Shown one piece after another: positions 8,467-17,724 of a DNA stretch of 64,000 bases. The notes under the pieces are model-generated. The model saw nothing but the letters and a program-made list of their open reading frames with translations, had not been told where the DNA came from and did not search any database. The stretch is from an uncultured Rhodospirillales bacterium (lineage in GTDB: Bacteria > Pseudomonadota > Alphaproteobacteria > Rhodospirillales > UBA2165). Made by a program: the position numbers and the translations under genes. Position 1 is the first letter of the stretch; each line of letters starts with the position of its first letter. The stretch is taken from assembly GCA_913055735.1 (NCBI GenBank), contig CAJXKD010000001.1, forward strand, positions 682,001 through 746,000, read 5' to 3'.

Positions 8467-9666
8467 TCAGCCCCGCAAGCCGCGATGCTCGGCGGCACCG
8501 TCGATAAACCCGCCCAACACTTTCCAGAACTCCGGCTCCTTGAGCAGGAAGGCGTCATGACCGAAATCGGACGGGATTTCGGCAAAGCTGACGTTTGCGC
8601 CGGACGCATTGAGCGCCTTCACGATATGGCGGCTTTCCGGCGTCGGATAGAGCCAGTCGGTGGTGAAGGAAATCACGCAGATACGGCTCGTCACGCCTTG
8701 GAACGCCTCCGCGAGAAGGCCACCGTGCGGTTCGGACAGGTCGAAATAATCCATCGCCCGGGTGATGTAGAGGTAGGAGTTGGCATCGAACCGGTCGACG
8801 AACGTGCTGCCTTGATGGCGCAAATAGCTTTCCACCTGAAAGTCGGCATCGAAGCCGTAGGTCACGGCTTCACGGTCCTGCAGCTTGCGGCCGAATTTCT
8901 GATGCAGCGAGGATTCCGACATGTAGGTGATGTGCGCAATCATGCGCGCGATCGCCAGCCCTCTGTGCGGGATGACGTCGTGACTGATGTAATCACCCTG
9001 ATGCCAATCCGGATCGGCGGTGATCGCCTGACGGCCGGTTTCGTGGAAAGCGATGTTCTGCGCCGAGTGGTACGCTGCCGTCGCGATGGGCGCTGCGGAG
9101 AAAACGCGCTCCGGATAGAGGGCCAGCCATTGCAGCACCTGCATGCCGCCCATGGACCCGCCGACCACGGAAAACAGCGTCTCGATGCCGAGATGGTCGA
9201 GCAGCAGCGCCTGCGCACGGACCATGTCGGCGATGGTGATCACAGGGAAACCCAGTCCCCATGGCCTGCCGGTTTCGGGATTGATCTCCTTCGGCCCGGC
9301 CGTTCCCATGCACCCGCCGAGCACATTGACGCAGAGGACGAAATACCGATCCGTATCCAAGACCTTCCCCGGACCGACCACCGTCTCCCACCAGCCGGGA
9401 CGGCCGGTCACGGGATGGGTCCCCGTCAGGTACTGATCGCCGCTGAGAGCATGGCAGACGAGGATGGCGTTGCTTTTGTCGGCGTTGAGGCGGCCGTAGG
9501 TCTGATAGGCAACGGGAAAATCGCGCAGTTCGACCCCGCTGTCCAGGCGCAGCGGCACATCGACCCCGAGCCGGACAAGTCCGTCTCCGGCCGATTGGTT
9601 CCCGGATTCCGTAGGGGAGCGGGTTGGCGCTGTATCACCTGGCGGTGCGGCCATCGTCAATTCCAT
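8467..9666 (-). CDS. metX: Homoserine O-acyltransferase MetX
   Basis: 399 residues, alpha/beta-hydrolase fold. The nucleophile elbow is [15 protein letters not shown] (serine about 165), the acid lies in [12 protein letters not shown] and the catalytic histidine in FGHDAFLL near the C-terminus. It acylates homoserine in the first committed step of methionine synthesis. Homologues use acetyl-CoA or succinyl-CoA and this cannot be decided by eye, though proteins paired with MetW in proteobacteria are often succinyltransferases. The ATG at 9666 is the only sensible start. The ~25 N-terminal residues are polar and variable. Confidence 0.93.
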   Translation of the reverse strand: MELTMAAPPGDTAPTRSPTESGNQSAGDGLVRLGVDVPLRLDSGVELRDFPVAYQTYGRLNADKSNAILVCHALSGDQYLTGTHPVTGRPGWWETVVGPGKVLDTDRYFVLCVNVLGGCMGTAGPKEINPETGRPWGLGFPVITIADMVRAQALLLDHLGIETLFSVVGGSMGGMQVLQWLALYPERVFSAAPIATAAYHSAQNIAFHETGRQAITADPDWHQGDYISHDVIPHRGLAIARMIAHITYMSESSLHQKFGRKLQDREAVTYGFDADFQVESYLRHQGSTFVDRFDANSYLYITRAMDYFDLSEPHGGLLAEAFQGVTSRICVISFTTDWLYPTPESRHIVKALNASGANVSFAEIPSDFGHDAFLLKEPEFWKVLGGFIDGAAEHRGLRG

Positions 9667-9759
9667 CCTGTTCCGATAGGCCCGGCAGCCAGTCGCTTGG
9701 TCTTTGTGCCTCCGCTGCCCAGGCCGACGTCGTTGCCCGGCGCCGTTACAATGGCACCA

Positions 9760-9788
9760 TTGCTATGAATCCAGCCTTAAAGTGTCAA
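9760..9788 (-). promoter_or_regulatory. Possible sigma-70 promoter of metX-metW
   Basis: On the minus strand a perfect TTGACA (9783-9788) lies 17 bp before TAGCAA (9760-9765), about 95 bp upstream of the metX start. The -35 is perfect and the -10 is poor, so this is tentative. I looked for a SAM-II riboswitch, common before alphaproteobacterial metX, and did not recognise one. Confidence 0.3.
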
Positions 9789-9828
9789 TGTTTTCTTTGA
9801 TTTTGGGGCTTTAGGGGACTATCACTGT

Positions 9829-9846
9829 CGCCTCTCCAAAGAGGCG
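9829..9846 (+). promoter_or_regulatory. Hairpin covering the ribosome binding site of the chorismate mutase gene
   Basis: CGCCTCT (9829-9835), loop CCAA, AGAGGCG (9840-9846) form a perfect 7-bp stem with a tetraloop. The only Shine-Dalgarno-like bases before the ATG at 9855, GAGG (9841-9844), are in its 3' arm. Formation of the stem would hide the ribosome binding site, so translation of the first gene of this aromatic amino-acid operon may be conditional. Confidence 0.5.
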
Positions 9847-9854
9847 TTAATGGG

Positions 9855-10745
9855 ATGACCGACACGGCGGACCAGGCACTCGCCGGGTACAGGCGGGAAA
9901 TTGACGAGATCGACGATCAGATCCGGGACCTTCTGGGCCGCCGGATGGAGATCGTCGATAAGGTCGGCGCGGCCAAGGCCGGCGACGGGATCAAGCTTCG
10001 CCCGGGCCGGGAAGCCCAGATTTTGCGCCGATTAATGGCGCAAAATACCTCCGACTTCCCGAACCAGGAGCTGGCACGCATCTGGCGGGAACTGCTGGGT
10101 GCGACAACGCGGCACCAAGGCCCCTTTTCGGTCGCTCTGTTCGCCGGAAACAACCCACAGGCCTATTGGGATATAGCCCGCGATCACTTCGGGTCCTTCG
10201 CGCCCATAGCGGTGCACGAGACCCCGCGGCGGATCATCGAGCTCGTCGGCCACGGCGGGGCCACGGTGGGTGTGCTGCCCCTGCCTGCCCTCGATGACGA
10301 GGATCCGTGGTGGCGGCGTCTTGCCGCCATTGTTCCGACCGCCACCAGTGAAAATGTTCCGCGTATCATCGCCCGCCTGCCGTTCGGGCCGGCGCCCGTC
10401 GATCAATACGATCGGGCAGGGGCGCTGGTAATCGCGCAAGCGCTCCCCGAATTGACTGGCGATGACAAAACTTATGTCGTCATCGACCTCAACGATGCCG
10501 TCAGCGTCGAAAGCATCCGAACGTCCTTTGCCGATATGGGCATGGACAGCGTTCTCGTCGCGCGCTGGCAGGAGGGAGCCGCTCCGTACCCGAGCCTATT
10601 GCTCGAGGTCAGCGCGTTCCTCACCCCGGACGACGAAAAAATTGCCGCGCTTTTGGCGCGCCACGAAGGGAAAATTCAACAAGCCATCGTCCTCGGCGGC
10701 TATGCGACGCCGTGGCAAGAGGCCGCGGACGCAACTGCGGAGTAA
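9855..10745 (+). CDS. Chorismate mutase with an extra C-terminal domain
   Basis: 296 residues. Residues ~8-95 are an AroQ-type chorismate mutase helix bundle (YRREIDEIDDQIRDLLGRR, then LRPGREAQILRRL), which turns chorismate into prephenate for Phe and Tyr. Residues ~100-290 are an alpha/beta region (VALFAGN, VGVLPLPALDDEDPWW, YVVIDLNDAVSVESIR) resembling a degenerate prephenate-dehydratase/ACT arrangement, but I do not see the dehydratase active-site TRF motif. Chorismate mutases of ~290 residues next to hisC and tyrC are common in alphaproteobacteria, and the second domain is probably regulatory. It is 15 bp before the aminotransferase gene. Confidence 0.85.
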   Translation: MTDTADQALAGYRREIDEIDDQIRDLLGRRMEIVDKVGAAKAGDGIKLRPGREAQILRRLMAQNTSDFPNQELARIWRELLGATTRHQGPFSVALFAGNNPQAYWDIARDHFGSFAPIAVHETPRRIIELVGHGGATVGVLPLPALDDEDPWWRRLAAIVPTATSENVPRIIARLPFGPAPVDQYDRAGALVIAQALPELTGDDKTYVVIDLNDAVSVESIRTSFADMGMDSVLVARWQEGAAPYPSLLLEVSAFLTPDDEKIAALLARHEGKIQQAIVLGGYATPWQEAADATAE

Positions 10746-10760
10746 AGGGAGATTGGGTCA

Positions 10761-11852
10761 ATGAGCATGCCGCAACCCAAACCGTGGCTCCTCGACATCG
10801 CCCCCTATGTCGGCGGCGAGGCGGAGATCAAGGGCGTCGACCGGGTCATCAAGCTGGCATCCAACGAAGGTGCCTTCGGCCCGTCGCCGAAGGCATTGGA
10901 CGCGATCCGCAAAACCGCGGATCAGGCTTACCGCTATCCGGACGGCGATTCCACCAAGCTGCGCCGCAAGATCGCCGAGAAATACAACCTCGACGTCGAC
11001 CGCATCATTGCCGGCGCCGGATCCGACGACCTGATCCAGCTTCTCTGCCGCTGTTATGCGGGACCGGGCGACGAAGTGCTGTTCACCGCGCATGCTTTTG
11101 CCATGTATCCCATTTACGCCAGCACCACGGGCACGGCGTTGGTCGCGGCGCCCGAGTTCAACATCACGGCGGACGTCGATGCGCTGGTCGAACGCGCCAA
11201 CGACAAGACCAAGCTGCTGTTCCTCGCCAACCCGAACAACCCGACCGGCACCTATTTGCCCGCGGACGAAATACGGCGGCTTCGGGAAAAATTGCCCGAG
11301 CACGTATTGCTGGTCCTCGACGGCGCCTATGCGGAATACGTCAACCGCAACGACTACGACGTCGGCGCGGATATGGTCACCCCCGACGGCAATGTCGTCA
11401 TGCTGCGCACCTTTTCCAAGATCTACGGCTTGGGCGGTTTGCGCGCCGGTTGGGGATATTTTTCGGAGAAGACGGCCGATGTGATCAATCGCGTCCGCAG
11501 CCCGTTCAATATCTCGAACATTGCCCAGGCGGCCGCGACAGCGGCACTGGACGATGACGAATTCGTCGAGAAGTCCCGGCGCCACAACGAGGAATGGCGG
11601 CGTTGGACGTCAGAAAAATTGCAGGCTCTCGGTATTACGGTGCCGGAAAGCATTTGCAATTTCGTCCTGGCGCGGTTTCCCGAAGAGCCCGGCAAGAACG
11701 CCGAGGCGGCCGACGCCTTTCTTAAATCCCGCGGTATCATCGTGCGGCGCATGGGCGGCTATGGATTGCCCGATTCGTTGCGCATTTCCATCGGCCTCGA
11801 GGACGAAATGCGTCTCGTCGTCGATACACTCACAGAATTTATGGAAGCCTGA
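10761..11852 (+). CDS. hisC: Histidinol-phosphate/aromatic aminotransferase (HisC family)
   Basis: 363 residues, fold-type I PLP enzyme. Features in order: N-terminal KPWLLDIAPYVGG; LASNEGAFGPSPKAL; NPNNPTGTYLP; DGAYAEYV; and the PLP lysine in RTFSKIYGLGGLRAGWG at about residue 220. Placed between chorismate mutase and a prephenate dehydrogenase, it very probably transaminates the keto acids of Tyr and Phe as well as, or instead of, imidazole acetol phosphate. AAGGGAGA upstream supports the ATG. The stop overlaps the next start by one base. Confidence 0.9.
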   Translation: MSMPQPKPWLLDIAPYVGGEAEIKGVDRVIKLASNEGAFGPSPKALDAIRKTADQAYRYPDGDSTKLRRKIAEKYNLDVDRIIAGAGSDDLIQLLCRCYAGPGDEVLFTAHAFAMYPIYASTTGTALVAAPEFNITADVDALVERANDKTKLLFLANPNNPTGTYLPADEIRRLREKLPEHVLLVLDGAYAEYVNRNDYDVGADMVTPDGNVVMLRTFSKIYGLGGLRAGWGYFSEKTADVINRVRSPFNISNIAQAAATAALDDDEFVEKSRRHNEEWRRWTSEKLQALGITVPESICNFVLARFPEEPGKNAEAADAFLKSRGIIVRRMGGYGLPDSLRISIGLEDEMRLVVDTLTEFMEA

Positions 11853-12748
11853 TGTCTTCTCAACAATCCAAACCCCATTTCGGGCGCATCGCGCTGATCG
11901 GCATCGGCCTGATCGGCTCGTCGCTTGCCCGTGTCGTCAAGCGGGACGGGCTCGCCGATCATATCGCGGTCAGCGCCCGTACCCAGAAAAGCCTCGATAC
12001 GGCCATGTCCCTGGGGATCGCCGACAGCGTCACCCTGGACCCGGCGGAAGCGGCCAAGGATGCCGATCTCGTCGTGATCTGCGCGCCGATCAGCGCCTAT
12101 GAAGGTATCGGCCAGGCCATCTCGGGCGCCTTGAAGCCGGGCGCCATCCTGAGCGACGTCGGCTCGGTGAAGGAAGCGGTTATCCGCGACCTGGGCCCGC
12201 ATGTGCCCGAAGGCGCACACCTCGTTCCCGCCCATCCGGTCGCCGGCACGGAGCATTCCGGCCCCGAAGCTGGGTTCCCGGAACTGTTCGATGGCCGCTG
12301 GTGCGTGATTACGCCGCCTACCGGCACCAATGAGGACGCCATCGAGAAGGTCGCCGACCTGTGGCGCGCCACCGGTTCGATGATCGAGATTATGGAAGCG
12401 CGGCACCATGATCAGGTAATGGCGGTGACCTCCCATTTGCCACACCTGATTGCCTACACCATCGTCGGCACGGCCACCGATTTGGAAAAGAGCCTGCGCA
12501 ACGAAGTGATCAAGTTCTCGGCCAGCGGCTTTCGCGATTTCACCCGTATCGCGGCCTCCGATCCGACCATGTGGCGCGACGTGTTTCTCAACAACCGGGA
12601 AGCCGTTCTTGAGATCCTTCAGCGCTTCAACGAGGATCTGACGGCCCTGCAGCGGGCGATCCGCTGGGGCGAAGGCGATAAACTGTTCGATCTGTTTAGT
12701 CGCACCCGCGAGATCCGGCGCGGCGTCATCGACGCCAAGCAGGCCTAA
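11852..12748 (+). CDS. tyrC: Prephenate/arogenate dehydrogenase family protein
   Basis: 298 residues. The NAD(P)-binding Rossmann motif is RIALIGIGLIGSSLAR at about 12-27. DVGSVKEAVI, HPVAGTEHSGPEAG and TSHLPHLIAYTIV are the conserved substrate-binding blocks of the TyrA family. It oxidatively decarboxylates prephenate or arogenate to give the tyrosine precursor. No C-terminal ACT domain is present. The start codon overlaps the hisC stop (TGATG), so the three aromatic genes form one operon. It converges on the DUF2125 gene with a 4-bp overlap. Confidence 0.92.
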   Translation: MSSQQSKPHFGRIALIGIGLIGSSLARVVKRDGLADHIAVSARTQKSLDTAMSLGIADSVTLDPAEAAKDADLVVICAPISAYEGIGQAISGALKPGAILSDVGSVKEAVIRDLGPHVPEGAHLVPAHPVAGTEHSGPEAGFPELFDGRWCVITPPTGTNEDAIEKVADLWRATGSMIEIMEARHHDQVMAVTSHLPHLIAYTIVGTATDLEKSLRNEVIKFSASGFRDFTRIAASDPTMWRDVFLNNREAVLEILQRFNEDLTALQRAIRWGEGDKLFDLFSRTREIRRGVIDAKQA

Positions 12749-13854
12749 AAAGCCGGCCAGTTGCCCCGCCAGTTGACGGGCTTGAAGCGAAGCAGCGATA
12801 CCGGCCCAACCGCCAGGGTCCGATCCTGAACCGACAACGGCAGCTGCACCGCGGGCGATCCGTCCGCGGCCGTTCCACGAGCCAAGGCGCCGAGCACCAG
12901 CCGCGCCATGGTAGCGTCACGGGCGCGGACCAATCCCGCCCGCTGCAATTGATCGACCGTTTCGAAAAACCCCGAGAATTGCGCGGTCAGAGCGCCCATC
13001 GGTTGAAGCTCACCATCGAGCGCGACCGTGCCGTTTGCTTGGGCGCTCATGGGGCCATAACGGACGTCCAATTCGGCGATTTCGACGGTACCACCGGCAT
13101 CCCGCCAGGACGCCAATGACGCCGGCAACGGTCCCGGCGGGACCAGCCCCTGCAACGTCCCTTCGACAAAGAGCCGCTTAAGATCATGACCGAGAACGAG
13201 ATTAAGCACCTTGGGCAAGGCGGCATCCTGTAGGGACAATCCGAACGCAACCGTACTTTTGAGATGCGACGCGGTCTGCGCACCGGAGCGGGAAAGATGG
13301 AATGTCATCCGGCCGACACTCCCGTCGAAGTCGGCGCGCGAGGCATGGACCGTCAGATCGCGTGCGTCGACGGAAACATCGCGAGGACGCAACGCGTCGT
13401 TCAGAAGGAGATCGGCAGTCAACGTCCCAACCTGTACCTCCATCGAGGCGGCCGCCGCGCCGCCAAGCTCGATCCGGTGCGTTCCTGCGAGGTCTATGCG
13501 CGGATGGCGCCAGCGCCACGGGGTCAGTTCGGCAACGGCCCGCGACGCCCGCCAGGACCACGCCCGCCTGGCGCCCGCCCCGGGCACGGCAGCCGACGCG
13601 AAGTAGGGTCCGGCGACAGTGATGCGGAAGACGAACGGAAAGCCGTCCACCGCCAATTGGTCATAGTCGGCAACCATACCGGCGGCTTCGCGTTGAGCCA
13701 CCCACTCGGCGGCCGCTTCGCGAACCTTCGCCGCGCCGTAGAACCACGCCGCGCTGTAGGCAACCGCCGATGCCACGACAAGCACGATCACGGTCCCAAC
13801 GATCCGGCGACCCCTTTTCGGTCCGGGGGTGACGACAGCAGATTGAAAATTCAT
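12745..13854 (-). CDS. DUF2125 domain envelope protein
   Basis: 369 residues from the ATG at 13854; the frame stays open upstream to a TTG at 13902, which I consider less likely. A membrane helix spans about 19-40 (VGTVIVLVVASAVAYSAAWF), leaving the remainder in the periplasm. The DUF2125 signature is DYDQLAVDGFPFVFRITVAGP followed by repeated beta-strand segments such as VEIAELDVRYGPMSAQANGTV, resembling AsmA-like repeats. The function of DUF2125 is unknown; it is widespread in alphaproteobacteria next to tyrC, as here. Confidence 0.82.
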   Translation of the reverse strand: MNFQSAVVTPGPKRGRRIVGTVIVLVVASAVAYSAAWFYGAAKVREAAAEWVAQREAAGMVADYDQLAVDGFPFVFRITVAGPYFASAAVPGAGARRAWSWRASRAVAELTPWRWRHPRIDLAGTHRIELGGAAAASMEVQVGTLTADLLLNDALRPRDVSVDARDLTVHASRADFDGSVGRMTFHLSRSGAQTASHLKSTVAFGLSLQDAALPKVLNLVLGHDLKRLFVEGTLQGLVPPGPLPASLASWRDAGGTVEIAELDVRYGPMSAQANGTVALDGELQPMGALTAQFSGFFETVDQLQRAGLVRARDATMARLVLGALARGTAADGSPAVQLPLSVQDRTLAVGPVSLLRFKPVNWRGNWPAF

Positions 13855-13936
13855 AGAACTTGTATCGGCGGTTCGCACCTTCGTGTAAATAGGGGCGGCC
13901 AAAATCCGCAGACGAAATCTTTTCGAGATCCCCGAC

Positions 13937-14863
13937 GTGTCCCCACCCCAAGATACCGCCTTGCCTCCCGGCCCGCCGCAACCGCGCCCGCAGTCTCGGT
14001 CTCAGGCGGCCTGGATCAAGGCGATGCCCGGCCTGTTCGTGTTCCTGTGGGCGACGGGATTCATCGGTGCGAAGTTCGGCCTCCCCTATGCCGAGCCGTT
14101 CTCCTTTCTCGCGATCCGGTTCGCGGTCGTCGCCGTTCTTATGGCGGGCTTCAGTCTCGTTGTGTCTGCCCCTTGGCCTCGCGACCTTAATGCCCTTGGC
14201 CACATTGCCTTGGCCGGTCTGTTGGTCCACGGCATGTATCTGGGCGGCATCTTCGCCGCCATCGGACTGGGCCTGTCGGCGGGGGTCAGCTCCCTGGTCG
14301 CGGGACTGCAGCCCGTGTTGACCGCCATGGTCGCCGGTCCCTTGCTCGGTGAAGCCGTCAACCGGCGCCAATGGCTCGGCATCGTTCTGGGATTCGCCGG
14401 AGTCGTTCTCGTGCTCGGCAACCGGATCCACATTTCGCCCGATACCTGGATCGCCGTATGGCCGGCGGTCGTCGGACTCATCGGCATCACCGCCGGCACG
14501 CTGTATCAAAAACGGTTCTGCGCGCATATGGATCTGCGGACCGGCTCGGCAATCCAGTTTGCCGCCAGTTGTGCGGCGCTCGCCGTTCTGGCGCTGATCT
14601 TCGACGAGAAACCCGTCCAATGGACCGGCGAGTTCCTGTTCGCCGTCGGATGGCTGGTTATCGTCCTATCCTTCGGCGCGGTGACGTTGCTATATGTCCT
14701 GATCCGGCGCGGCGCGGCTGCCAAGGTGGCGAGCCTGTTCTATCTGGTGCCGCCGATCACCGCGCTCATGGCCTACTTCATGTTCGGGGAAACGCTGGGA
14801 CTACAGGAATTGATCGGCATGGGCGTCGTCGTTGCCGGCGTGGCACTGGTCACCCGCAACTGA
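13937..14863 (+). CDS. EamA/DMT-family transporter
   Basis: 308 residues with a GTG start. After a proline-rich 25-residue N-terminus there are ten predicted membrane helices in two EamA repeats: FVFLWATGFIGAKFG opens the first, and TAGTLYQKRFC opens the second near residue 190. The pattern SSLVAGLQPVLTAMVA with an ensuing glycine-rich helix is classical DMT. Substrates of this family include amino acids and metabolites and cannot be told from sequence. The divergent spacing from the DUF2125 gene is short (about 80 bp). Confidence 0.87.
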   Translation: MSPPQDTALPPGPPQPRPQSRSQAAWIKAMPGLFVFLWATGFIGAKFGLPYAEPFSFLAIRFAVVAVLMAGFSLVVSAPWPRDLNALGHIALAGLLVHGMYLGGIFAAIGLGLSAGVSSLVAGLQPVLTAMVAGPLLGEAVNRRQWLGIVLGFAGVVLVLGNRIHISPDTWIAVWPAVVGLIGITAGTLYQKRFCAHMDLRTGSAIQFAASCAALAVLALIFDEKPVQWTGEFLFAVGWLVIVLSFGAVTLLYVLIRRGAAAKVASLFYLVPPITALMAYFMFGETLGLQELIGMGVVVAGVALVTRN

Positions 14864-14875
14864 GGGCCACGCGCC

Positions 14876-15370
14876 CTATTCGCCCGCCACGCCAAGCCTT
14901 TTCAACAGGTCCAACAAGGACTGCTTCTCGGCGCCGGAGAGCTCACCGGCAATTCTGGCTTCGTGTGCCCTGACCATGGGTTTGAGCCGGTCGAGAAGTT
15001 TACTGCCGTCGTCGCTGAGGGCGAGCGCGTAGGAACGCCGATCCACCGGCGACGGACGCCGTTCGACGATGCCGCGCGATTCCAGGGTATCGATCACCGC
15101 CACCATGGTCGAACGTTCGATCCCGACGGCCCGCGCGAGCGCGGATTGCGTGAGGCCGCCGTTGGCGCCGATAAGAACAATCACCCCGAATTGCCCCGGC
15201 GTGATTTGAACATCGGCCATCTCACGCGCGAAATCATTGAACACCGCGATCTGTGCGCGACGCAGGTGATACCCAATAAGCGACGGCAGGAGATCGTATT
15301 CGATTTCTTCCTGCGCAGGCCCCGAACGGCCGGATTTGGTCGAATTCTCATCCACGGCCAAACGATACAC
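14876..15370 (-). CDS. MarR-family transcriptional regulator
   Basis: 164 residues from a GTG at 15370; the exact start is uncertain. The winged helix lies at about 60-130: GLTQSALARAVGIERSTMVAVIDTLE is the recognition region and RRPSPVDRRSYALALS the wing with the invariant D-R. MarR proteins are dimers that sense phenolic or aromatic ligands. The next gene in the same direction, an aryl/acyl-CoA ligase, begins ~1.7 kb upstream and its 3' end is 112 bp from this start, so control of that ligase is a reasonable guess. Confidence 0.9.
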   Translation of the reverse strand: MYRLAVDENSTKSGRSGPAQEEIEYDLLPSLIGYHLRRAQIAVFNDFAREMADVQITPGQFGVIVLIGANGGLTQSALARAVGIERSTMVAVIDTLESRGIVERRPSPVDRRSYALALSDDGSKLLDRLKPMVRAHEARIAGELSGAEKQSLLDLLKRLGVAGE

Positions 15371-15482
15371 CTATGGCGGATTGTTGAGGAAAAACAACGC
15401 CGTCCAACATAGGGGCAAGATATCGGATTGTCCACATTGAGCCCCGCACGGATACCGCGAAGGGACGGGCCAGGGACTCACT

Positions 15483-17069
15483 TTAGCTGGCGTGCGCGTG
15501 CTCGACTTCTTCCGCCATCTGACGCAGCTGGAAGCGTTGCAGTTTTCCGGTGGCGGTCAGCGGCATGCTGTCGATGAAATACATGCGCCGCGGACATTTG
15601 TAGATGGAAAGGTTCGACGTCAACGTGTCACGAATTTCTTCCTCCAGGCCGTGCTGATCGCCGTCCGTCTCGGAAGGCACGAGGAACAAGGCCAGGCGAA
15701 CCAAACCGTCTTCGTTGGGGACCCCAACCACGGCCGCTTCGGAGACGCTGGGGTTCTTCAGCACATATTCCTCGATCTCGGCGGGACTGACCCATTGACC
15801 GGAGATCTTCAGCATGTCGTCGCCCCGCCCGCGGTACTCGTACCAGCCCTGCGCATCGCGAACGAAGACATCGTTGGTGCAATACCAGCCATCCCTGAAG
15901 ACCGCCTTTTGGCGGCCTTCGAGGTTCCAATAACCCTTGGCCACCGACGCGAGTTTCACCCAAAGGATTCCCGGCGCATCGGGTTCGGTGACCGTCTTCC
16001 CGCTTTCGTCCACCAGCTTGACCTCGGTCCCCGGCGTCGGCTTGCCGGTCTTGCCGCCTTTGTAGTCGTCAGGCCGGTTGGCGAGAAACAGAAAGCAAGT
16101 CTCCGTCGCGCCGATACCGTCCAGGATCGGACGGCCGGTCAGTTCCATCCATCTGTCGAACAATGAATTGGGCAGGTTTTCTCCCGCCGACATGTAATGC
16201 CGGATATTGCGGAAGGCGTCCCGCTCCGCGACGCCGTCCCGCAATAGGTTGCGGTAGAACGTCGGTACGCTGAGCATGATCGTCGGCCGGAACCGTTCGA
16301 CGATCCCGGCCACCGCCTCGGCATCGGGCCAATCGGGGAAGAGGATCACGGTCGCACCCAGTTGCAATGATCCGAACAGGCAATGGCCGAGCGAAAATGC
16401 AAAAAACAATTTGGACGAACAAAAAACCCGGTCGCCACGAGTGACGTTCAACACGTCACCCAGGAATCGTGTCGCCGTAAACACCGTTCGTTGACTATGG
16501 ACGACCCCCTTCGGCTTGCCGGTGGTCCCGGACGAATACATCCAGAACGCCGGGTCCTCCGCAGACAGGATAACTGGTTCGAGTTCCGCGGAACTCTCCG
16601 CCATCAGGTCGGCGAGCAACGGAAAACCCGCCACCGCCGCATCGGTCATAAGCACCCGAAGAGGGGTTTTGACCTTACCGGCAATTTTTTCGTACGTCTC
16701 GACGAACATTTCGTCCAACAGGAAGAGGACGCATGCACTGTCGTCGATCGTGTAAGCGAGATCGTCCGCGGAAAGACGTAGATTCAGGCCGACCGGAACC
16801 GCGCCGATCTTCAGCGCCCCCAGGTAGGCATAGACGTACGCCGGCGAATCCTTAACCATCAGAAGGACCCGGTCGCCTTGACCGACACCCAGCGACAGCA
16901 AAACGTTCCCTGCCTGGTTGACCCGTTCCGCAAGCTGCTCATAGGTCACGGCATCGTCGTCACAAATCAAGGCAACATCGTGCGCCTGCCCGCGCGCCAG
17001 CGGCGGGCCGAGGATCGCCTCGGCCATATTGAGCTTGGTTTTTTCCAACCGTGTCGACGATTGCGTCAT
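15483..17069 (-). CDS. Benzoate-CoA ligase family protein (AMP-forming acyl-CoA synthetase)
   Basis: 528 residues, ANL superfamily. The AMP-binding motif YSSGTTGKPKGVVHS is at about 174-188, then GIGATETCFLFLANRPDDY, YRGRGDDMLKISGQWVSPAEIE with the hinge, and the catalytic lysine in LTATGKLQRF near the C-terminus. The whole chain looks like benzoate/4-hydroxybenzoate-CoA ligases, which activate aromatic acids with ATP and CoA. No ring-reducing or box-pathway gene is in the window, so the substrate could be another aryl or short acyl acid. GGGAGG upstream supports the ATG at 17069; a second ATG is 14 codons in. Transcribed toward the marR gene. Confidence 0.85.
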   Translation of the reverse strand: MTQSSTRLEKTKLNMAEAILGPPLARGQAHDVALICDDDAVTYEQLAERVNQAGNVLLSLGVGQGDRVLLMVKDSPAYVYAYLGALKIGAVPVGLNLRLSADDLAYTIDDSACVLFLLDEMFVETYEKIAGKVKTPLRVLMTDAAVAGFPLLADLMAESSAELEPVILSAEDPAFWMYSSGTTGKPKGVVHSQRTVFTATRFLGDVLNVTRGDRVFCSSKLFFAFSLGHCLFGSLQLGATVILFPDWPDAEAVAGIVERFRPTIMLSVPTFYRNLLRDGVAERDAFRNIRHYMSAGENLPNSLFDRWMELTGRPILDGIGATETCFLFLANRPDDYKGGKTGKPTPGTEVKLVDESGKTVTEPDAPGILWVKLASVAKGYWNLEGRQKAVFRDGWYCTNDVFVRDAQGWYEYRGRGDDMLKISGQWVSPAEIEEYVLKNPSVSEAAVVGVPNEDGLVRLALFLVPSETDGDQHGLEEEIRDTLTSNLSIYKCPRRMYFIDSMPLTATGKLQRFQLRQMAEEVEHAHAS

Positions 17070-17293
17070 GGGCTGATCGCGCCTCCCTCGCCCGGTCCGC
17101 CCAATTCGGATGGGTCATATTTACCGCGCACCCATATTGTTGGGCATACGAACTAATTAGGCAAGCGGCATCCTTGTCCCCGGTTTTCGGATTTTCCTTT
17201 GTCCGATCCCGCCGGATCGACATACTTGTCAGACGTATTGGCTTGGCGGACGTATTTAGCGATCGGGCCGTACCGACCGAAGGGGAGTAGTCC

Positions 17294-17623
17294 ATGGTGA
17301 ACCGCGCGCGCCCTGTCCTGGGCCTTGTCCTGGCGCTCTTTGTTGTGGTCAGCCTGAGTGCCTGCGCGCAGCGGGTCGCTTGGGAACATCCGACGATCCC
17401 CGAGGATTTCTGGGCAACGGATCTGGGTACGTGCCGCGACCGGGCCACCCGGCTGGTCGAACGGGAACTCAGCTACCAGGATCCCTTCAAAGCGGCAGAG
17501 CGGACCGGATTGGAACAGGAATTGGCTGTATTCGACGCCCGGAAACGCATCTTGAAACTGACCGAAGAGTGTATGCGGGATAAAGGCTACCGGCCAGTGC
17601 GAAAGGGCAAAACCGCCACCTAA
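17294..17623 (+). CDS. Small predicted lipoprotein
   Basis: 109 residues. A hydrophobic signal sequence ends in the lipobox LSACAQ (cysteine about 26), so the product is probably attached to a membrane. The mature part is charged and helical (a WATDLGTCRDRATRLVEREL segment, then RILKLTEECMRDKGYRPV), with two further cysteines. The ending CMRDKGYRPV resembles a motif in many small proteobacterial lipoproteins of unknown function. It is followed by a strong terminator and is probably monocistronic. An ATG lies ten bases after GGGGAG. Confidence 0.78.
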   Translation: MVNRARPVLGLVLALFVVVSLSACAQRVAWEHPTIPEDFWATDLGTCRDRATRLVERELSYQDPFKAAERTGLEQELAVFDARKRILKLTEECMRDKGYRPVRKGKTAT

Positions 17624-17643
17624 CCTGCCCCGCTCATGAAAAC

Positions 17644-17680
17644 GGCGGCGGCATTTCTGCCGCCGCCTGTTTGTTTTCAG
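17644..17680. terminator. Bidirectional intrinsic terminator
   Basis: GGCGGCGGCA (17644-17653), loop TTTC, TGCCGCCGCC (17658-17667) form a 10-bp perfect stem followed by TGTTTGTTTTC on the plus strand. Read on the minus strand the same stem is followed by GTTTTC. It sits between two convergent genes, the lipoprotein on the plus strand and the 55-residue gene on the minus strand, and can serve both. Confidence 0.85.
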
Positions 17681-17724
17681 CTTTACGCTTTTAACAGGGA
17701 ACTTTTTTGTTTTTCGAGTCGAAC

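Noticed and set aside
8446..9768. 440-codon open frame on the plus strand
   Set aside because: Mirror of metX; high G+C keeps the frame open, and the product has no recognisable motif.
9667..9800. Possible SAM-II riboswitch before metX
   Set aside because: The expected pseudoknot elements and GCUAAAA-type core were not found in the minus-strand leader.
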